Shown: in pieces, positions 26,696 through 35,512 of the stretch
Layout: every line of letters starts with the position of its first letter
Position numbering within the stretch: position 1 is the stretch's first letter
Assembly (NCBI RefSeq): GCF_017304615.1
Contig: NZ_JAFKLZ010000001.1
Location: forward strand, 620,001-684,000
DNA from: Sphingomonas sp.
GTDB lineage: Bacteria; Pseudomonadota; Alphaproteobacteria; Sphingomonadales; Sphingomonadaceae
Direction of reading: 5' to 3'
DNA length: 64,000 nt
The notes under the pieces: model-generated
What the model saw: the letters and a program-made list of their open reading frames with translations, nothing else
Told to the model about the DNA's origin: nothing
The model's database searches: none
Program-made: the position numbers and the translations under genes

Positions 26696-26745
26696 GTCGG
26701 TAAGGGGGGCGTGACGTCGCGTTGCGTCCCCGCTACACGCGGTCC

Positions 26746-28116
26746 ATGCCTCTCCCTACCGTCGCCATCATCGGCCGGCCCAATGTCGGCAAGTCGACAT
26801 TGTTCAATCGCCTGGTCGGCAAGAAACTCGCGCTGGTCGACGACCAGCCCGGCGTGACGCGCGACCGGCGCGAGGGCGACGCCTACCTGATCGGCCTCGA
26901 GTTTCGCGTGATCGACACCGCGGGCTACGAGGATCTCGACGCGGCGACCCTGCCGGGACGGATGCGCCAGCAGACCGAGGCGGCGGTGGCGCAGGCCGAT
27001 GTCGCCTTGTTTCTGGTCGATGCGCGTGCGGGCATCGTCCCGCTCGACGAGGAAATCGCGCGCTGGCTGCGCGGATCGACCACGCCGGTGGTGCTCGTCG
27101 CCAACAAGGCGGAGGGACGCGCGGGCGAGGCGGGGGTGATCGAGGCGCTGGCGCTCGGCTTCGGCGATCCGGTGCAGCTGTCCGCCGAGCATGGCGAAGG
27201 CATGGCCGACCTGTTCGAGGCGCTGATGCCGCACATTCCCGAGCCGGGCGATGATGAGATCGAGGAGGAGGGCGAGAGTCCGAACGCCCCGCTCAAGCTC
27301 GCGATCGTCGGACGGCCCAATGCGGGCAAGTCGACGCTGATCAACCGCATGCTCGGCGAGGACCGGCTGATCACCGGGCCCGAGGCCGGGATCACCCGCG
27401 ACTCGATCGCGATCGACTGGGTATGGAACGACCCGAAGCACGGCCCGCGTGATGTCCGCCTGATCGACACGGCGGGCATGCGCAAGCGTGCCAAGGTGCA
27501 GGACAAGCTCGAAAAACTGTCGGTCGCCGACGCTCTCCGCGCGGTCGATTTCGCCGAGGTCGTCGTGCTGCTGCTCGACGCGACGCTCGGGCTGGAGGCG
27601 CAGGATCTGCGGATCGCCGACCGCGTGCTGGAGGAAGGCCGCGCGCTGATCATCGCGCTCAACAAATGGGACGTCGCCGAAAACGCCTCGTCGCTGTTCA
27701 ACGGTGTAAAGAGGGCGCTCGAGGACGGGCTCAGCCAGGTCAAGGGCGTCACCGTCATAACGGTGTCCGCGGCGACGGGAAAAGGGATCGACCAGTTGCT
27801 CGGGGCGGCGTTCGAAACGCGCGAGGCCTGGTCGCGCCGCGTGCCGACCGGCGAGCTCAACCGGTGGTTCGAACGCGCGCTGGAGGCCAATCCGCCCCCC
27901 GCCCCCGGCGGCAAGCGAGTCAAGATGCGCTATGTCACGCAGGTTAAGACGCGACCGCCTAGCTTCGTCATATTCGGTACGCGGGTCGATCAGCTGCCGG
28001 CGAGTTACGAACGTTATCTGGTCAATTCGATGCGCCGCGATCTTGGCTTCGGCGCCGTTCCCGTGCGGTTGACGTTTCGCGCGCCCAAGAATCCGTTCGA
28101 CCGCGACAAGAATTGA
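26746..28116 (+). CDS. der: ribosome biogenesis GTPase Der
   Basis: Essential GTPase of 456 aa that acts in 50S subunit maturation. It has two tandem G domains: GRPNVGKST with NKAE and GRPNAGKST with NKWD, and a KH-like C-terminal domain (TGELNRWFERAL to MRRDLGFGAVPVRL). The ATG at 26746 immediately before LPTVAIIGRP is preferred; the longer frame adds an arginine-rich lead without a site. Normal length. It ends the panB-bamB-der block; the next gene is 129 bases away. Confidence 0.97.
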   Translation: MPLPTVAIIGRPNVGKSTLFNRLVGKKLALVDDQPGVTRDRREGDAYLIGLEFRVIDTAGYEDLDAATLPGRMRQQTEAAVAQADVALFLVDARAGIVPLDEEIARWLRGSTTPVVLVANKAEGRAGEAGVIEALALGFGDPVQLSAEHGEGMADLFEALMPHIPEPGDDEIEEEGESPNAPLKLAIVGRPNAGKSTLINRMLGEDRLITGPEAGITRDSIAIDWVWNDPKHGPRDVRLIDTAGMRKRAKVQDKLEKLSVADALRAVDFAEVVVLLLDATLGLEAQDLRIADRVLEEGRALIIALNKWDVAENASSLFNGVKRALEDGLSQVKGVTVITVSAATGKGIDQLLGAAFETREAWSRRVPTGELNRWFERALEANPPPAPGGKRVKMRYVTQVKTRPPSFVIFGTRVDQLPASYERYLVNSMRRDLGFGAVPVRLTFRAPKNPFDRDKN

Positions 28117-28245
28117 CGTTCACGGAAAGATAATGTCGCCAATTACTTAGTCAGCCACTTCGGTTCTATCATCAACGCATCGTTTACTTGGTGACGGTAT
28201 AAGACCCGCATTGGGCAGTGCGATGCACTACGCCGCTGGAGATTG

Positions 28246-28656
28246 ATGGTGACGATGGGCGGAGACCAACTGGTCAATTGGACCGCATTTCAGGCGGCTC
28301 GCAGCGAGCTTGGCGCGGGATTCGTGCGCATTCTCGGCTATTTCCGTGAGGACGGCACCAAGTCAGTCGCGGCGATAGAGGAAGCGATGCGGGGTGGCAA
28401 CGCCGCGGCCCTCGTGCTACCGGCGCATACGTTGAAGGGCGAATCGCGCCAGTTCGGTGCCGAGCCGTTGTCGCTGCTCGCCGAATCGATCGAACATATC
28501 GCACGCCAGTGCGTCGAGACCCGCGACGCGCCCGACCAGGCGTTGGAGCATGTCGTCAAGCTGCGGCCCTGCTTCGAAGCGACGCTGACCATGCTGGAAC
28601 GCGAAGCCAACCCGCTGGTCGAGCGCCGCCCGCAATTCGGCCGCCGCGCGGGCTGA
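28246..28656 (+). CDS. Hpt-domain phosphotransfer protein
   Basis: A 136-aa protein made of a single histidine phosphotransfer domain. The phospho-acceptor lies in LPAHTLKGESRQFGAEPL, where the H-x-L-K-G-E core is diagnostic. No other domain. Such proteins carry phosphate between hybrid kinases and response regulators, but no partner is next to it. The ATG at 28246 has GGAG 4 bases upstream, rather close; a TTG three bases earlier is possible. Upstream 129 bases hold a plausible promoter region. Confidence 0.82.
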   Translation: MVTMGGDQLVNWTAFQAARSELGAGFVRILGYFREDGTKSVAAIEEAMRGGNAAALVLPAHTLKGESRQFGAEPLSLLAESIEHIARQCVETRDAPDQALEHVVKLRPCFEATLTMLEREANPLVERRPQFGRRAG

Positions 28657-28668
28657 TTCTATGTCGTG

Positions 28669-28689
28669 GGAAGCGATTTACTCGCTTCC
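28669..28689. terminator. convergent hairpin between Hpt gene and bfr
   Basis: GGAAGCG-ATTTACT-CGCTTCC followed by TTCC; a 7-bp perfect stem that overlaps the last codons of bfr. It is the only hairpin between the two convergent genes. Confidence 0.45.
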
Positions 28690-29163
28690 TTCCTCCGCCT
28701 TCGCATTCAACTGGATGTAATTCTCCAGGCCCATCCGCTCGATCATCTCGAACTGGCGTTCGAGCGTATCGACATGCTCTTCCTCGCTGTCGAGGATGCG
28801 GCGGAACAAGTCGCGGCTTACATAGTCGCGCACCTTTTCGCTATGTTCGATCGCGTCGCGAAGCAGCGGCAGCGCCTCCATCTCCAGCTCGAGATCGGCC
28901 TTGAGCACTTCCTCGACCGTCTCGCCAATGCGCAGACGCCCGAGCAACTGGAAGTTCGGCAGGCCGTCGAGGAACAGGATACGCTCCGACAGCCAGTCGG
29001 CGTGCTTCATCTCGTCGATCGATTCGTGGCGCTCGAACTCGGCGAGCTTTTTGACGCCCCAGTGATCGAGCAGCCGGTAGTGCAGCCAATATTGATTGAT
29101 CGCGGTCAGCTCGTTCTTGAGCGCCGTGTTGAGGAATTCGATGACCTTTGGATCGCCCTTCAT
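28678..29163 (-). CDS. bfr: bacterioferritin
   Basis: Iron-storage protein of 161 aa that forms 24-mer cages with haem. MKGDPKVIEFLNTALKNELT begins the protein; E18, the E51 and H54 of ESIDEMKHAD, the haem ligand M52 and the later EEEH motif form the ferroxidase and haem sites, all as in the E. coli enzyme. The ATG at 29163 matches the universal MKGD start. It lies downstream of bfd, separated by 105 bases, and probably shares its iron control. Confidence 0.97.
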   Translation of the reverse strand: MKGDPKVIEFLNTALKNELTAINQYWLHYRLLDHWGVKKLAEFERHESIDEMKHADWLSERILFLDGLPNFQLLGRLRIGETVEEVLKADLELEMEALPLLRDAIEHSEKVRDYVSRDLFRRILDSEEEHVDTLERQFEMIERMGLENYIQLNAKAEEGSE

Positions 29164-29268
29164 GGGTTGCCGCCTGTTGCTGTGGATGGCAAGCATAGTA
29201 GCGCGGCCGTGGCGCGAGCGACAGCCCAAAAAATGGCGGATTTCTGCGGGTTTCAGCGGCTGCGAACG

Positions 29269-29439
29269 CTACGCAGCAGCACGTTCCTCGTCGATGATGG
29301 CGCGCGCGAAGGGCACGCACTGGCCGCATTTGGGCTGCATCCCCATCGTCCGATAGGCCTGGCATGCGGTCATCGATCCCGAGCGAGCGGCCTCCCGCAC
29401 TTCGCGTTCGCGGATCGCATTACACACGCACACCATCAT
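29269..29439 (-). CDS. bfd: bacterioferritin-associated ferredoxin
   Basis: A 56-aa [2Fe-2S] protein below usual ORF cut-offs. Cysteines C4 and C6 in MVCACNAIREREV and C38 and C41 in KCGQCVPFAR form the cluster site; this spacing is specific to Bfd, which reduces and mobilises iron from bacterioferritin. ATG at 29439 (a second ATG follows directly). A Fur-like box overlaps its start. Transcribed in the same direction as and ahead of bfr. Confidence 0.93.
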   Translation of the reverse strand: MMVCVCNAIREREVREAARSGSMTACQAYRTMGMQPKCGQCVPFARAIIDEERAAA

Positions 29440-29452
29440 GAGAACGATTATC
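29434..29452. promoter_or_regulatory. Fur box over the bfd start
   Basis: CATCATGAGAACGATTATC matches 14 of 19 positions of the classical GATAATGATAATCATTATC box and 12 of 14 positions of the 7-1-7 form. It overlaps the bfd start codon, so it would act as an iron-dependent repressor site. Fur binding is inferred. Confidence 0.55.
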
Positions 29453-29502
29453 CCTCTCGGTCGTTACCGGAGAGTTAGCGTTGGTGAGAGCGATTCGCAA
29501 GA

Positions 29503-30756
29503 CTATTGCGAGGCGTTTGCAAGTGGGCGGCTGAAAGGCTGGAGCTTGAAGCGTGCAAAGCTGCGCCACAACCATTCGAACGGGCCATAGGCGAATCGAT
29601 CGAGCCACGGTTTTGACCACGCCAGCATCAGCACCCATATGACCGCCACGACGATAAGGCACTGCCATCGCTGGAGGTAGCCATACCAGCCCAGGCCGTA
29701 GCCGTTGAAGAACAGGGTCAGCACGATGCTGGTGCCGAGATAGTTGGAGAACGCCGCGCGTCCCGTCGCCGCCAGGCGGTCGGCCAGCCACGTGGCGCGG
29801 CCGGACTGCACGAACAGAATGACGATCGCGGCATAGCCGAGGCTGAGGAAGGGGCGGAGCAGGGTAAGCTGGACCGCCTCGGTCGCTGTCATGGTGAGCG
29901 GCGACCAGCGCGTTTCGCTCAGCCAGCGGATTAGCGGGATATAGGCGATCCACAGCAGTGGTACGGCGGCGGCGGCCAGCCAATAGGCGCGCTTCGACCA
30001 TGCGCCGGAAAAGAACCCCCAGCGAAACAACGCCATCCCGATCAACATCAGGCCCAGCGTGTCGGCAAATGCGATGCGGTTGATTACCGTCTGAAAGAAT
30101 ATTGCCGTCTCCGTGCGCGACTTGAGCGCATCGGCATAGCTGCCGCGATAGGCCGCGATTTCCCTTGCTGCGGCGTCCGGCGCGAAGGTCGTGGCGCGCT
30201 GGAACTCGCGCCAATCGGCTGCGGCTTGCGAGTCGCCTCTGCCGGTCGCGACGGCGATCCGCCCGGCGTCGAGATGACGCCATGCGGTCAGGCCGTCGAC
30301 CGCCTTGAAGGCGAGCAGCGCCACGCCAACCAGCAACAATGTACGCGGCCGTGTGCGCCAGCCGACAAAGGCGATCGCGCCCGTCAGCGCATAGAGTACC
30401 AATATGTCCCCCGCCCAGATCAGATAGGCGTGGACCATGCCGAACACGAAGAGCGTCGCCATCCGGGCATAGTGGACGCGCGCGGGGCTTTGCCCGTCTG
30501 CCAGCGCACGTTCGGCGATCAGCACGGTCGACGCGCCGAACATCATCGTGAACAGCCCGCGCATCTTGCCGTCGCCGACTGCGTAGCCGATGGCCCAGGT
30601 CCACCAATTCGCTCCGGTCGCGCCGCCGTAGAAGCTGGGATCGACCTCCGCATAATCGGGCATCGCCAGCCCGTAGATATTGAGTAGCAGGATACCCATT
30701 ACCGCGAACCCGCGCACGGCATCCAGTGTGTGGAGGCGCTGGGTATCTGCGGTCAT
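29503..30756 (-). CDS. DUF418/YeiB-family membrane protein
   Basis: A 417-aa integral membrane protein. The N terminus LHTLDAVRGFAVMGILLLNIYG is the YeiB family start, the C-terminal DUF418 domain includes GRAAFSNYLGTSIVLTLFFNGYGLGWYG and ends with FEWLWRSFARFK, all well conserved. About ten helices. Members are thought to transport or modify surface compounds but no biochemical activity is established. It is 33 bases downstream of purL. Confidence 0.93.
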   Translation of the reverse strand: MTADTQRLHTLDAVRGFAVMGILLLNIYGLAMPDYAEVDPSFYGGATGANWWTWAIGYAVGDGKMRGLFTMMFGASTVLIAERALADGQSPARVHYARMATLFVFGMVHAYLIWAGDILVLYALTGAIAFVGWRTRPRTLLLVGVALLAFKAVDGLTAWRHLDAGRIAVATGRGDSQAAADWREFQRATTFAPDAAAREIAAYRGSYADALKSRTETAIFFQTVINRIAFADTLGLMLIGMALFRWGFFSGAWSKRAYWLAAAAVPLLWIAYIPLIRWLSETRWSPLTMTATEAVQLTLLRPFLSLGYAAIVILFVQSGRATWLADRLAATGRAAFSNYLGTSIVLTLFFNGYGLGWYGYLQRWQCLIVVAVIWVLMLAWSKPWLDRFAYGPFEWLWRSFARFKLQPFSRPLANASQ

Positions 30757-30789
30757 GACTGTATTGCTGCCACAGCCGCCATGGTCGCG

Positions 30790-33003
30790 CTAGGCGATCG
30801 TGTCGCCCATCAGCGCGGGGAAGAATCCTTCGTGCGCGGCGCGCAGATCGGCGAGGGTGACGCACCAGTCGCCATCGTCGAGTTCGAAGATCAACCGGTC
30901 CTTGATCGTCCGGCCGATCGGGTCGGCGGGAACATCGGCGGCGGCCGCATCGGCCAGGAATTCTGCAAGACGTTCGTCCGGCACCGTCACCAGGTACAGA
31001 CCCTGATCCTCACCGAAGAACGATTCCGCCACGCCGAACGGCTGCGCTTCGTTGATCATCGCCCCGATCCCAGACGCCAGCGCCATTTCGGCGAGCGCCA
31101 CTGCCATGCCGCCGTCGGACACGTCATGACACGCGCTGATCGCGCCCTTGGCGATCGCGGCGCGGACGAAGTCGCCGGTGCGGCGTTCGGCGCGCAGGTC
31201 TACAGGCGGCGACGAACCTTCCTCGCGACCGTGGATTTCGCGGAGCCAGATCGATTGGCCGAGGTGCCCACTGCGCTCACCCACCGCCAGGATCGCGTCG
31301 CCGGTGCCCTTGAACGCAATCGTCACCGATTTCGACCAGTCGTCGAGCAGGCCGACGCCGCCGATCGCGGGAGTGGGGAGGATCGCGGAGCCGCCACCGG
31401 TCGCCTTGCTTTCGTTGTAGAGCGACACGTTGCCCGACACGATCGGGAAGTCGAGCGCGAGGCACGCCTCGCTCATCCCCTCGAGGCAGCCGACGATCTG
31501 CCCCATGATTTCGGGACGCTGCGGGTTGGCGAAGTTGAGGCAGTTGGTCACCGCGAGCGGCTTCGCACCGACCGCCGAGAGATTACGCCAAGCTTCTGCA
31601 ATTGCCTGCTTTCCGCCCTCGACCGGATCGGCGAAACAGTAACGCGGGGTGCAATCCGTGGTGATCGCCAGGCCCTTTTGGGTGTCGTGCACCCGCACCA
31701 CGGCGGCATCGCCGCCCGGGCGCTGAACTGTATCCCCGCCGACCTGTGAGTCGTACTGCTCCCAGATCCAGCGGCGGCTGGCGATGTCGGGCGAGCCAAT
31801 CAGCTTCAGGAGGTCGCCCGTCAGATCGGTCGTTTCGGGCGCGTCGATCAACTCTGCGGGTTTGGGCGTCGGGACGTACGGCCGGTCATAGAGCGGGGCT
31901 TCGTCGGCAAGGGGGGCGAGGGGGATGTCGGCGACGACATTACCCTGCCATTTCAGGATCATCCGTCCAGTATCTGTCACGGTTCCGATAACGGCGAAAT
32001 CGAGTTCCCACTTGCGGAAGATCGCTTCCGCGAACGCCTCGCGGCCGGGTTTCAACACCATGAGCATCCGCTCCTGGCTTTCCGACAGCATCATCTCGTA
32101 CGGCGTCATGCCGGTCTCGCGCTGGGGCACATCGTCCATGATCAGTTCGATCCCGACGCCGCCCTTGGACGCCATTTCGACCGACGAAGACGTCAGACCC
32201 GCTGCGCCCATGTCCTGAATCGCTACGATCGCGTCCGACGCCATCAGTTCAAGGCACGCCTCGATCAGCAATTTTTCGGTAAAGGGATCGCCGACCTGCA
32301 CGGTGGGGCGCTTTTCCTCGCTGTCCTCACCGAAATCGGCGCTCGCCATCGTCGCGCCGTGGATGCCGTCGCGACCGGTCTTCGACCCGACATAAACGAT
32401 CGGATTGCCGACGCCGGACGCCGCCGAATAGAAGATCTTGTCGGTCTGCGCGACGCCGACGGTCATCGCGTTGACCAGGATATTGCCGTCATAGGCGGGG
32501 TGGAAATTCACCTCGCCGCCGACCGTCGGCACGCCGACGCAATTGCCATAGCCGCCGATGCCGTGGACCACGCCCGCGATCAGGTGGCGCATCTTCGGGT
32601 GGTCGGGCGACCCGAAGCGTAAAGCGTTCATGTTCGCGACCGGCCGCGCGCCCATCGTGAACACGTCGCGCAGGATTCCGCCGACTCCCGTCGCCGCGCC
32701 CTGATACGGTTCGATGTAGGACGGGTGGTTGTGCGACTCCATCTTGAAGATCGCCGCCTGGCCATCGCCGATGTCGATCACCCCGGCATTCTCGCCCGGC
32801 CCACAAATCACCCAGGGCGCGGTCGTCGGCAGCTTTTTCAAATGGATACGGCTGGATTTGTAGGAGCAATGTTCGGACCACATCACCGAAAAGATGCCGA
32901 GTTCAGTCAGGTTCGGCTCGCGTCCCATCGCGTGCAGAACGCGGTCATATTCTTCCGGGGACAGGCCGTGCTCGGCGACGATCTCAGGCGTGATGGCGGT
33001 CAT
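30790..33003 (-). CDS. purL: phosphoribosylformylglycinamidine synthase, large subunit
   Basis: Purine synthesis enzyme of 737 aa, the small PurL form that works with separate PurQ and PurS. Recognised by [20 protein letters not shown] near the start, the [17 protein letters not shown] and [12 protein letters not shown]-site motifs, [18 protein letters not shown], and [17 protein letters not shown] in the second half. Start ATG 33003 agrees with the family length. A large gap without genes (33004-33318) is upstream. purQ and purS are not in this window. Confidence 0.97.
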   Translation of the reverse strand: MTAITPEIVAEHGLSPEEYDRVLHAMGREPNLTELGIFSVMWSEHCSYKSSRIHLKKLPTTAPWVICGPGENAGVIDIGDGQAAIFKMESHNHPSYIEPYQGAATGVGGILRDVFTMGARPVANMNALRFGSPDHPKMRHLIAGVVHGIGGYGNCVGVPTVGGEVNFHPAYDGNILVNAMTVGVAQTDKIFYSAASGVGNPIVYVGSKTGRDGIHGATMASADFGEDSEEKRPTVQVGDPFTEKLLIEACLELMASDAIVAIQDMGAAGLTSSSVEMASKGGVGIELIMDDVPQRETGMTPYEMMLSESQERMLMVLKPGREAFAEAIFRKWELDFAVIGTVTDTGRMILKWQGNVVADIPLAPLADEAPLYDRPYVPTPKPAELIDAPETTDLTGDLLKLIGSPDIASRRWIWEQYDSQVGGDTVQRPGGDAAVVRVHDTQKGLAITTDCTPRYCFADPVEGGKQAIAEAWRNLSAVGAKPLAVTNCLNFANPQRPEIMGQIVGCLEGMSEACLALDFPIVSGNVSLYNESKATGGGSAILPTPAIGGVGLLDDWSKSVTIAFKGTGDAILAVGERSGHLGQSIWLREIHGREEGSSPPVDLRAERRTGDFVRAAIAKGAISACHDVSDGGMAVALAEMALASGIGAMINEAQPFGVAESFFGEDQGLYLVTVPDERLAEFLADAAAADVPADPIGRTIKDRLIFELDDGDWCVTLADLRAAHEGFFPALMGDTIA

Positions 33004-33318
33004 GCTTCGCGCCCTTAGCGGGCGGCGGGCGGCGCGTCACCATAGGAGTGTGCGCTCGCCACCATCTCAATGCGGGGCGAGCAACGATACGGCAATCTTG
33101 CGGCCGATCAGCCCTTCGACGTTGCGAGTATTTATATCGTTAACTGTCGCCACTCGGCAACTGCCGGGCAGAGGCGCTTTGCAATGATCCACTGGGCCGC
33201 CGTAATCGACTCGCAATATTCTTATCGGAATCGTCAGTAGGGGCCACTGCAGCCCTGTTGAGCCACGGCGGCGGCCACCATTAGACGGAAACTGGTGATA
33301 ATTACCGAATCCGAAGTG
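33004..33318. other. 315-base gap without a gene
   Basis: No credible frame on either strand. It holds the upstream region of purL and a weak hairpin, GCTCGCC-N15-GGCGAGC (33054-33082). I see no riboswitch pattern, tRNA or repeat here. Confidence 0.5.
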
Positions 33319-33570
33319 TCAGAACTCGCCACCGCCCTTGGGCGCGCTCATCTTGGAACGCCCGGTCACGACATCGACGGTACGCTCGTTGATCTCGTCG
33401 AACTGACGCCATTCAGACTTGGTAAGGCAAATCCGCTTCCCCATGATCGAGCCGGTCGGCGTAATCGTCTTGCAGATTTTCTTTTCTGGCGGCGGAGCCG
33501 CTGGTCCATCCTGCGCCAGCGCGGGCATCGCGACGACAACCATAGCAAATACTGGCAAGCAGACACGCAT
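33319..33570 (-). CDS. small exported protein
   Basis: An 83-aa protein with a signal peptide (MRVCLPVFAMVVVAMPALA-Q). The mature part has two cysteines in KKICKTITPTGSIMGKRICL followed by TKSEWRQFDEINE, a pattern I recognise in small periplasmic proteins of sphingomonads. Function unknown. The two cysteines may form a disulphide. It is divergent from an orphan TonB gene, with two inverted repeats in the shared 99 bases. Confidence 0.8.
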   Translation of the reverse strand: MRVCLPVFAMVVVAMPALAQDGPAAPPPEKKICKTITPTGSIMGKRICLTKSEWRQFDEINERTVDVVTGRSKMSAPKGGGEF

Positions 33571-33590
33571 CGCGATAATCCCCCTAAATC

Positions 33591-33609
33591 AGGTCAGATT
33601 AACTGACCT
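33591..33609. promoter_or_regulatory. inverted repeat 1 in a divergent promoter
   Basis: AGGTCAG-ATTAA-CTGACCT, a perfect 7-bp inverted repeat, 21 bases upstream of the small exported protein and 61 bases upstream of the TonB gene. Candidate operator; binder unknown. Confidence 0.45.
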
Positions 33610-33610
33610 A

Positions 33611-33644
33611 GAATAGAAATCAATCACTCCTCAAGCTTCTATTC
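33611..33644. promoter_or_regulatory. inverted repeat 2 in the same promoter
   Basis: GAATAGAA (33611-33618) and TTCTATTC (33637-33644), an 8-bp inverted repeat separated by 18 bases. It lies just ahead of the TonB start. Could be an operator pair or a transcript hairpin. Confidence 0.4.
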
Positions 33645-33669
33645 ATACCCTTTGCGCGTTAATGGCACA

Positions 33670-34422
33670 ATGAACCGGTATCTCGGCAATTCGGCGCGGT
33701 GGAAGGGCGCGGTCGGCGCGATGGTCGTGCAGGGCGTGCTGCTCTGGGCCTTGATTGCAGGGCTGGCAGTGAGCAGTTCTCCTGCGTTGCGCGACAGAAT
33801 CGCCTCGTTCGCGCTGACGCCCGATCAGCCGGCCCCGCCGCCTCCGCCACCGCAAACGAAGCGGAACAGTTCGAAGGAGGGGGCGGCGTCGCCCGCCAAT
33901 ATTCGATCGACCGCGACTGAAATCGTTGCCCCGAAGCCCATCCTGCCGCCCCCGCCGCAGCCGATCGCTGCCGCGCCGGTCGCCAATACTGGTGTGCAAA
34001 CTACCCAAGGTGCCGCGCCCGTCGAAGGGCCGGGATATGGCGCGGGCAGTGTCGGCAACGGTTTCGGCAGCGGTGGGGCGGGGGATGGCGATGGCGCAGG
34101 CGACGGGCGCGACACGCCGCCCAGACGGATCGGCGGGCGGATCAAGCCGTCCGACCTTCCCGACGATCTGGCCTACAACCTGTCCTCGGGCGTCGATCTG
34201 ACGGTGGGCGTCAAATATGCGGTCGAGGAAGACGGGCGCGTCACCGATTGCCGGATCACGCGGTCGAGCGGCAATCGTGCGCTCGATCTGCTGACCTGCG
34301 ACTTGATCGAACGCAAGTTCCGCTATCGGCCAGCGCTCGACGAGAATCGCGAACCCTTCAAATCGTGGATCGTCGAGAACCACACCTGGAACTTCGAGGA
34401 CGCTGACCCGCAGCGGCGGTGA
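33670..34422 (+). CDS. orphan TonB-family energy transducer
   Basis: A 250-aa inner-membrane protein. One N-terminal helix (about 14-34), a short proline stretch, then an unusual glycine-rich linker (GPGYGAGSVGNGFGSGGAG) where other TonBs have long Pro/Lys regions, and a C-terminal TonB domain with VDLTVGVKYAVEEDGRVTD and LLTCDLIERKFRYRPA. ATG at 33670. No exbB or exbD beside it, so it must borrow those at 60896-62716. The start of the next frame overlaps its stop by 4 bases, but a better start lies 60 bases on. Confidence 0.85.
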   Translation: MNRYLGNSARWKGAVGAMVVQGVLLWALIAGLAVSSSPALRDRIASFALTPDQPAPPPPPPQTKRNSSKEGAASPANIRSTATEIVAPKPILPPPPQPIAAAPVANTGVQTTQGAAPVEGPGYGAGSVGNGFGSGGAGDGDGAGDGRDTPPRRIGGRIKPSDLPDDLAYNLSSGVDLTVGVKYAVEEDGRVTDCRITRSSGNRALDLLTCDLIERKFRYRPALDENREPFKSWIVENHTWNFEDADPQRR

Positions 34423-34481
34423 TTCGGAACTTCTTCGATCGAATGGTTGTTGTGCGGCCGTTCCATTTCAGGAGGAGTGTT

Positions 34482-35132
34482 ATGCGTTCATCGAAATTGC
34501 TGGCCTGCGCTTCGGCGATTGGCCTGACGTTAGTGTCCACGTCGGCCATGGCCGAGGGCAAGATGGACCGCGCCCGCGCCGCCGTCGCCGAAGCGCGGGG
34601 CAAGGTTGACGCAGCGGCCCGTGCCGGGACCGGCGGCGTCGCGCCCCGGACGCTGACGGATGCTCAGGCCGCGCTGCGTGCTGCCGAGGATGATTTGAAG
34701 GCAAGCCGCAAGGATCAGGCCATCGTCGATGCCCAGAACGCGTCACGTCTTGCCGATCTGGCGCTGAACGAAACGCAACGCGCGCAGGCCGACAAGGCTG
34801 CCGCCGACAAGGCCGCGGCGGATGCGCAGGCGGCCGACGCTGCCCGCGCCGCCGCCGATGCCGAGGCCCGTGCCCGCGCCGCTGAGGCTGAAGCCCAGGC
34901 CGCCCGTAATGCTCCGCCGCCTGCGCCGGTGATCGTCGCCGCGCCGGTGCCAGCGCCTGCACCGGCGCCGACCGAAACGACGGTAACGACATCGACCACA
35001 ACGCCCGTTCCGGCGAGTCGCACCGTGGTGAAACGCGCGCCGGCCAAGCGCGTGGTCAAGCGCACCACCGTTACCAAGGCTGCGGTGCCGGTCGCCAAGA
35101 CCACGACGACGGTGACGACCAAGACGCAGTGA
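34482..35132 (+). CDS. alanine-rich helical exported protein (DUF4398-like)
   Basis: A 216-aa protein with a signal peptide (MRSSKLLACASAIGLTLVSTS-AMA) and a strong GGAGGAG site. The mature part has a DUF4398-like helical hairpin (MDRARAAVAEARGKVDAAARA to LADLALNE), then a long Ala/Asp/Glu-rich coiled coil with repeated ADKAAADKAA, a Pro-rich patch, and a C-terminal Thr/Lys/Arg tail (VVKRAPAKRVVKRTT) that could bind peptidoglycan or nucleic acid. Role unknown; likely periplasmic or envelope-associated. Confidence 0.72.
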   Translation: MRSSKLLACASAIGLTLVSTSAMAEGKMDRARAAVAEARGKVDAAARAGTGGVAPRTLTDAQAALRAAEDDLKASRKDQAIVDAQNASRLADLALNETQRAQADKAAADKAAADAQAADAARAAADAEARARAAEAEAQAARNAPPPAPVIVAAPVPAPAPAPTETTVTTSTTTPVPASRTVVKRAPAKRVVKRTTVTKAAVPVAKTTTTVTTKTQ

Positions 35133-35139
35133 CGCGTTT

Positions 35140-35175
35140 GACGGCGGGTTCCTGCGCAAGCAGTGACCCGTCGTC
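35140..35175. terminator. convergent hairpin before arsC
   Basis: GACGGCGGGT (35140-35149) pairs with ACCCGTCGTC (35166-35175) with one mismatch; loop 16 bases. It separates the + strand Ala-rich gene from the minus-strand arsC stop. No T-tract, so termination is possible only. Confidence 0.35.
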
Positions 35176-35176
35176 G

Positions 35177-35512
35177 TTACAGAATGGTGCGAACCTTTTC
35201 GGGTGGACGGCCCAGCACCACGCCCTTCGCCGTTTCGACAAGTGGGCGCTCGATCAGGATCGGATTAGCGGCCATGGCGTCGAGGATCGCATCGTCGTCC
35301 GCACCCTTCAACGCCTTCGCGGCATCCTCGGCGGCGCGTAGCCCTTGGCGCGGCGTCATTCCAGCGGCAGCATAAAGCGCCTTGAGTTCATCGCGGCTCG
35401 GCGGGGCCTTCAGATATTCGACTACCTCGAACTCGGCGCCCGCTTCCTGCAGGATCGCCAGCGCCTCGCGCGATTTCGAGCAGCGCGGATTGTGCCATAT
35501 CGTCGCCTTCAC
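35177..35512 (-). CDS. arsC: ArsC-type arsenate reductase (glutaredoxin)
   Basis: Small cytosolic reductase, 111 aa. IWHNPRCSKSREALAILQ has the catalytic cysteine of glutathione/glutaredoxin-linked arsenate reductase, and the C-terminal part has NPILIERPLVETAKGVVLGRP, the standard fold end. GTG start at 35512 overlaps the MFS stop by 4 bases (GTGA). No arsR or arsB is in the window, and the neighbour is a carboxylate-type MFS transporter, so an arsenic role is not certain; family members also reduce other substrates. Confidence 0.88.
   Translation of the reverse strand: MKATIWHNPRCSKSREALAILQEAGAEFEVVEYLKAPPSRDELKALYAAAGMTPRQGLRAAEDAAKALKGADDDAILDAMAANPILIERPLVETAKGVVLGRPPEKVRTIL

Noticed and set aside
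33054-33082. GCTCGCC-N15-GGCGAGC hairpin upstream of purL
   Set aside because: Stem is short, loop long and no purine riboswitch features are present; kept only in the gap entry.
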